A stretch of DNA of 33,148 nucleotides from Chara braunii (lineage: Eukaryota; Streptophyta; Charophyceae; Charales; Characeae), in NCBI GenBank assembly GCA_003427395.1, contig BFEA01000387.1:535594-568741 (forward strand), written 5' to 3'. Position 1 is the stretch's first letter. Each line of letters begins with the position of its first letter. This document shows positions 28,373 to 33,148 of this stretch, in pieces. The notes under the pieces were generated by a model. That model made no database searches. It was not told the origin of the DNA and saw only the letters and a program-made list of their open reading frames with translations. The translations under genes and the position numbers were made by a program.

Positions 28373-29400
28373 CTCCTGCGCCCATTGTCGGAGGGCGCGG
28401 TGCCCCAGCCCTCCATGGTGTACTAGGCACACCTTACGCGCAGGCAGTTTTCGTCCAGCTACTGTACCAGGGACATGTCCTGCGTGGTCTGCTCCTGGAC
28501 TGGTCCTGGTTGGCACCTCCGCTGGCAAAAGAAGGGGGTGCACCACTGGACTTTCCTTTGGTCCACGGAGGCAGCGCCCTGCTGTACAACAGAGCACAAC
28601 CGGCCTCTGCTCGTGGTAGCTGCTGGGCTCGCCCAGGGACGCGAAGGTAGAGGGACCGGCATGGTCTTTTCTAGTGCGCATCGAGCTCTCCCTAGTTGAG
28701 TTATGGGATGTGTGCACAGAGCTGCGGTCACAATCAAGTAAAAAGTTAAAGAAAGAAAAAGGAAAAAGAGGAAAAAAAAAAAAAAAAAAAAACGAGGAGA
28801 AACCGCGCATCTAGCCTGTGCTCTAATCTAGATGGCCATTTTAGTTTTGGAAGGATCTAAAGGCCTTAGGTTGCCACGGTGTTACAACTTTCTGTGAGGA
28901 TTTTTGTTTCCTATAATTTATTTTATCTTTTCAAACTTGGTTCCCTCTTCTGTTGAACGGTTCATTTTTGAACCGTGATTACAAGCGGGCGGCCTAGACT
29001 GGCCCGACCCTTCACGTCTTGTTTACCGTGGGCGCGAACTGCTGAGTGCCGCATTGTAAGTCTCNAAAATGGGGGCACCNGCAGCCGCTTTGGTAGGAAG
29101 CTCATCACCTCNNNGAACCGTGANTACAAGCGGGCGGCCTAGACTGGCCCGACCCTTCACGTCTTGTTTACCATGGGCGCGATCTGCTGAGTGCCGCATT
29201 GTAAGTCTCCGAAATGGGGGCACCCGCAGCCGCTTTGGTAGGAAGCTCATCACCTCGCGGAAGGTCATGAGCCCCCTCCTTGCCAGCGGAAATGGGTACC
29301 CGTTAGTGGGAGCCTGAAGGCCCTCTTTAAAGGAGGGAGAGCGTCTGTCGGAATCCCATTATGGGACCACTGCGCGCCGAGCCCGTAGTCATTTCACGCT
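28340..29400 (-). repeat. Dispersed repeat B, copy 2 (inverted)
   Basis: Reverse complement of the 3690-4930 family. The plus strand has an A/G-rich tail ending in a run of about 20 A (28772-28792), so the 28340-28792 part reads like a poly(A)-tailed retroposon on the plus strand. The 28970-29400 part (GGTCCCATAATGGG, GCAAGGAGGGGGCT, hairpin ACGGTTCA/TGAACCGT) matches the first part of copy 1. The distance between the two parts differs between copies (about 160 against 430 bp). Confidence 0.65.
28971..29260. other. Duplication across N gap, likely assembly artefact
   Basis: Bases 28971-29111 and 29115-29260 are nearly identical (start GAACCGTGATTACAAGCGGG) and are joined by NNN at 29112-29114. 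Single Ns also lie inside the first copy. A gap closed with overlapping contig ends is the simplest explanation. Confidence 0.7.
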
Positions 29401-32400
29401 AAGTCGACGAGACTAAGGATTGATCATAGAGAGTCTTGATTGTGACATGACCGTTGAGGTTCGATCTCGTTTCAGTTTTTTTTTTTTTAATTCTCTTTGA
29501 TATTTAATTATTAATAACTAATAATAAGCAAAATTTTAAAGATTACTTGTGTACCTCATTTAGAACGTAGGGATCGTGGCGCACAGCAATCTTATAAAAA
29601 GAGAAGCTACTGTGTTACATGCTATTGGCCAGTTGATGTATGATCAAGGATGTTCTTGTTGCCTGTAAGTCGAGGTGGCAGCGCAAAGAGGGTGATTGCT
29701 GGCCTGCAGTTCAAAAGGGACTAAGTCTGTGCAGAGAGTGTGCAGGCTCCGAACTCTGTCTATTTCATAAGCGCGACTATGGTGTGCCGCAAGGGTCTCC
29801 AAGTGTTTCTGGAGCTGGGAACCAAAAAGAGAAGAAGGGGTTATAATAGATACTATCTTGAGTTACAGAAAGGGTGGTCAAGTTATAAGTGAATGTGTAC
29901 GGAGGGAAAGAACAGGGCCGAAATACAAGGAGCGGTAATTGACACCCGTAACAGGGCCGAACGGAGATGTAAAAGAGGCGGGGTGACCGCAGCAATGCAG
30001 GTCACTGTTACTCGTCACGAGAAGGAGACGTCAACTGGAACAACAGAATGCGAGCAACAGGCTCTGGACCGTGACTTGGAGGAAAAAAGCGGAGAAAGCG
30101 ACGTCGAGACTCATTCTTGGCACGGGTGGACTCAATGACAATGTGAGCATCCGCCAGCAGAGTCGGTCGAGGATGGTTTGAAGCCAGCTCTGGGCCCCGA
30201 AATTGAGTCCAGGGAGGCCGCAAGGCAGTTATGGTACTGATCAATGTACACACAGAGAGAGCGACGGTCATGAAGAGAGGGTACCTGCATCCAAAAGGAA
30301 GTCTTGGAGAGAGAGGTCTACGGGGTGCTCACTGGTACGAGGGTGTTGACGACAGAGAGGCTGTAGGGGCAGTTACAAGCAGTGGCCTGTGTCACGGTTA
30401 GGAGAAGCGAGGACTGAATGCACGGAGTTTTATGAGAGAGGATGTGTCGTTCTCCAGGTCAGACTTCCAGAAAGACATTAGGGGGCATGCGTGAGAACTG
30501 TATGTGCATGGCATGGATGACGTCAACCGTGCCTTCTCTTGATCCGCATTGAACGTCTTTGCACGTTTCCAATCTGCCATGATGAGGTGGAAGCGAGCAA
30601 GCAAGCAGATCACTAGCCCGGGGCGATAGGGAACTGGCGAGAGACCAGCACGTTTTCTATAGTTGACATCAGCGGATACCCTGAGTAGGGCAGGTCCCAT
30701 CGTTAGCGCTGAGCAGTCTTCACCGTCTTGGCTATGTCTATGCTGGTCTGAGGACATCTGCTACCATGCCAGAGGCGGCTCATGGCAGCACAAGAGAGTG
30801 TAATAATCAGTCAGTGGAAGGAACAGACGTGCTGCGTAGAGCATTGGCGAGAGTGGAGAGTTACTGGAAGTCAGATTTTAATGGGACTCTAGAGAACACG
30901 CAACTGATGTCTTCAACTCAATCAATGTCACACAACCATTGCGCTTGCCGTTGTGATAGCGGGTCTAATGGTGGTGAGGTAAATGCGGCCATGGGCGGTA
31001 CGTCCGGGGTTTCGATGAAAGACAGACGTGAGATTTCTTGGAACATCATAAGATATTATGTGCATGACATACAAGCAGTAACAAAGTGAGAGTGGGCTTC
31101 TGGAACGAAGTGAGAACGAGTACATGATTGTAACAGATACTGCAGGTAGGCGCAATCGTCGAAGTCAGAAGAATTTGAATCCTCTATGACAGGCATGTGT
31201 GTGAGCAAGAGGGTTGGCGTCACCAGTGAGAGGACCGTCGTCTCTCCGAATCGTCGTATCAATCTACTGGTAGTTCTATGATTGGTTTTCATGGAGAGAC
31301 TGCTCATGGGAATGAGTTGTACCTATTGCTGAATCTTGTTCCATTTTCGGTGTGGCGGGAAAACGTGAACTTGCTGAGCAGGGTGTGAGTGATGTACTAG
31401 AGCGTCTGGCACCAGACTTACTTGAGACCTCCCTTGAGAAGTTTTGTACGAGGGTTTGCAGTGGATGCCAACCATGCTGCCTCTACACTCCTTCGCTTAG
31501 TCTGCACTATCTGACATGTCTTACTCTATAGCGACAATGTCGGACTAAGTACTAACAGATTAAGGATAAAAAATAGTCGAGCATGGGTAAGCTCCGAAAT
31601 TAAGTCTAGGTGAGAACCTTGTGCATGAGGTCACTACTGGTACTAACTGCATTGTCTCTATGCTTCTATCAGTCATCGCGTGTGCCACTTGAAAGTGGGG
31701 ATTTGTTTCCTGAACTAATGGGCACTGGGCATAATGGTGAAAGATAGACAAGCTGGTCAAAAGAGCGGGAAAGTACGTACGTACTCAAAGTCGTTGCAAT
31801 CACCAAGTCATTGAGGCTAACATCAGGCGCGTGATGCGTCTTTGTAGACTCTTGCAAGGAAACACACACTGTCATATTACTACTGACATCATCTGCATTC
31901 TAGCGTGATGATCTTTATTAGCTACAGTTCACTCTAACTTCGTTGTGATGGGAACACGGCGAGTGTGGGTACGAGTGAGGTTAAATGTGAGTGCATAGTC
32001 TGAGTGCTGACTCGAGGAAGAGATCACTGAGTGCAGATTTTCGAGAGAATGAGTATATGTGGGAAATGGCCAATGACATTCACTTGTTACGTGGCTAGCT
32101 GCTCACTTTCGGTTATTTCTCTGATTTCCTAAGATCATTCGGGACAAGACACGAAACCACTTACTCGATAATTTTTTCCAGCAAACGATTGAAGGCTCAA
32201 TTATAATCTCCATTACATCCTATTCACTGCGTAGCAGTGTTTTTCCTTGTCTGATTGGGATGAAGGTCGGTACAAGAGCGTTGATAAATGTTGAAAGAAG
32301 ATGAACATGTGATCGAACTGAAACAGATAAGGACTCTCGTTCTTCTCTGACTTCTATCCTCATCTTTCTTTTAACCTTTCTTGTAATGAGTTCTCGTTGA

Positions 32401-32788
32401 TTAAAATTGTTAGGACTATGCTCTTCTTACAAACACGCTTTTACCGAGGAACAATGGTGAGAAAGTTTATTGTTTAGATTTGGTGAGCTCGGCCACTAGT
32501 GCAGAGTTATCTGTGCTCATCGATTGAGCTCTAACCAACTAATCAGTGAACAATTGGCAAGTAAAGAAATCAGTCTAAGAGGAGAAGGTACCTCGGTCAG
32601 TCTTGCAGGTGTTTGTGATATACGGCGGGTAGTTTGATGGGCAAAAAACAGTGCACTCTGAAGAAGGTTGCATATTTACTTGCAAACCTCTTAATCGATG
32701 GAGATTAATTAGAAGAAATATTTCCTATAATACTAAAGCAAACAGCGGTCCTCGCGTGGGGCCCAACAGAAACCAGGCGCCTCCGCGC
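29401..32788. other. No gene or repeat recognised
   Basis: About 3.4 kb of mixed composition. A T run and AT-rich words lie at 29478-29530. Open frames are all under about 120 codons and have no recognisable domain. I saw no tandem structure or primer site. Confidence 0.4.
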
Positions 32789-33045
32789 GGGACCGGTTAC
32801 GGTTTGCGGCCAAGCGGGAACCGGTGGAACACGGGGTGAGGGGGCTGCGCGGGAGTGATTACGGCCAGCGGCCAAGCGGGAACCGGTGGAACACGGGATG
32901 AGGGGCAGAGAAATGTCGGCGCGCAGTGCGAAGAGCAACAGAAAGCGGGCGGCTCCGCACGGGACCGGTTACCGCCAGCGGCCAAGTGGGAAGCGGTGTA
33001 ACACGGGGCGAGGGCCGGAGAATGTCGGCGCGCGGGGCGAAGAGG
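32789..33045. repeat. Tandem repeat, about 60-110 bp, 3 units
   Basis: CGGCCAAGCGGGAACCGGTGGAACACGGGGTGAGG-type blocks start near 32808, 32869 and 32979, and GAATGTCGGCGCGC follows the second and third. In the first unit ACCGGTT pairs with AACCGGT; the second has lost this pairing and the third keeps it with one mismatch. Confidence 0.65.
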
Positions 33046-33095
33046 AGTCTGTCGTTGACCTGGATCCTTGTGCGCGCTCGGGCGGGAGGGAGGGA

Positions 33096-33097
<2 letters not shown>

Positions 33098-33148
<51 letters not shown>
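33098..33148. repeat. (GA)n microsatellite at window end
   Basis: An uninterrupted AG dinucleotide run to the last base, preceded by GGGAGGGAGGAAG. It is a likely cause of the scaffold end. Confidence 0.95.

Noticed and set aside
28000-28650. 216-codon plus-strand frame
   Set aside because: It is GC-rich, overlapped by open frames on both strands, without a domain, and largely within repeats D and B. The partial conservation with the minus strand of copy 1 (4594-4776) reflects the shared repeat.
3690-29400. A giant transposon of about 25 kb with inverted ends (repeat B)
   Set aside because: The two copies are strongly diverged and internally rearranged, and repeat A, just outside one end and inside the other, is in direct orientation. 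Independent copies of dispersed repeats explain it better.

Overview
The window looks like gene-poor, repeat-dense eukaryotic nuclear DNA, possibly a whole short scaffold because it ends inside a (GA)n microsatellite. The evidence is a decayed Ty3/gypsy-type LTR retrotransposon, two plausible tRNA primer-binding sites, many diverged interspersed and tandem repeats, and scattered N runs typical of gap-filled assembly. There are no rRNA, tRNA or clear host genes. A streptophyte alga or other plant-lineage genome is my best guess (tRNA-Asp-like and tRNA-iMet-like primer sites), but this is weak; a fungus is not excluded.

Layout. 1-1570: GC-rich minisatellites, a 54-bp unit repeated 13 times and then TGGGAC-rich repeats. 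2917-4930: diverged dispersed repeats A and B; A recurs in the same orientation at 24867-25292 and B recurs inverted at 28340-29400. 5040-6040: pyrimidine-rich promoter-like DNA and the 5' end of a broken RG-rich/acidic reading frame. 6060-7760: a patchwork of short hairpin-forming repeats.

8133-17186 (minus strand) is the main element. Read right to left it has an LTR, a tRNA-Asp-like primer-binding site, a chain of small tightly packed ORFs, Gag, protease, reverse transcriptase, RNase H and integrase. All core domains are recognisable with catalytic residues, but frameshifts and in-frame stops break them. The unusual part is upstream of Gag: four successive paralogous ORFs (here 'beta', about 137-195 codons) and then two paralogous smaller ORFs (here 'alpha', 89-97 codons), joined by stop/start overlaps or 2-3 nt gaps. 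A separate alpha-beta pair lies beyond the LTR at 17098-18217. I recognise neither family.

17780-19215 holds CTGATT-type and GAGTACTG-type degenerate simple repeats. 19220-21600 has isolated hairpins only. 21617-22482 is an array of 11 hairpins that keep a similar loop while both arms change together. 22795-23570 is a 123-bp tandem repeat interrupted by a foldback insert, and it shares a motif with the 54-bp array at the left end. 24335-24600 is another run of hairpins. 26768-26789 is a tRNA-iMet-like primer site of a second LTR element. 29480-32780 shows nothing I recognise. 32789-33148 is a short tandem repeat and (GA)n.

Two things stand out: the polycistron-like alpha/beta ORF chain in front of Gag, and the repeated pattern, in several unrelated arrays, of hairpins with a conserved loop and co-varying arms.
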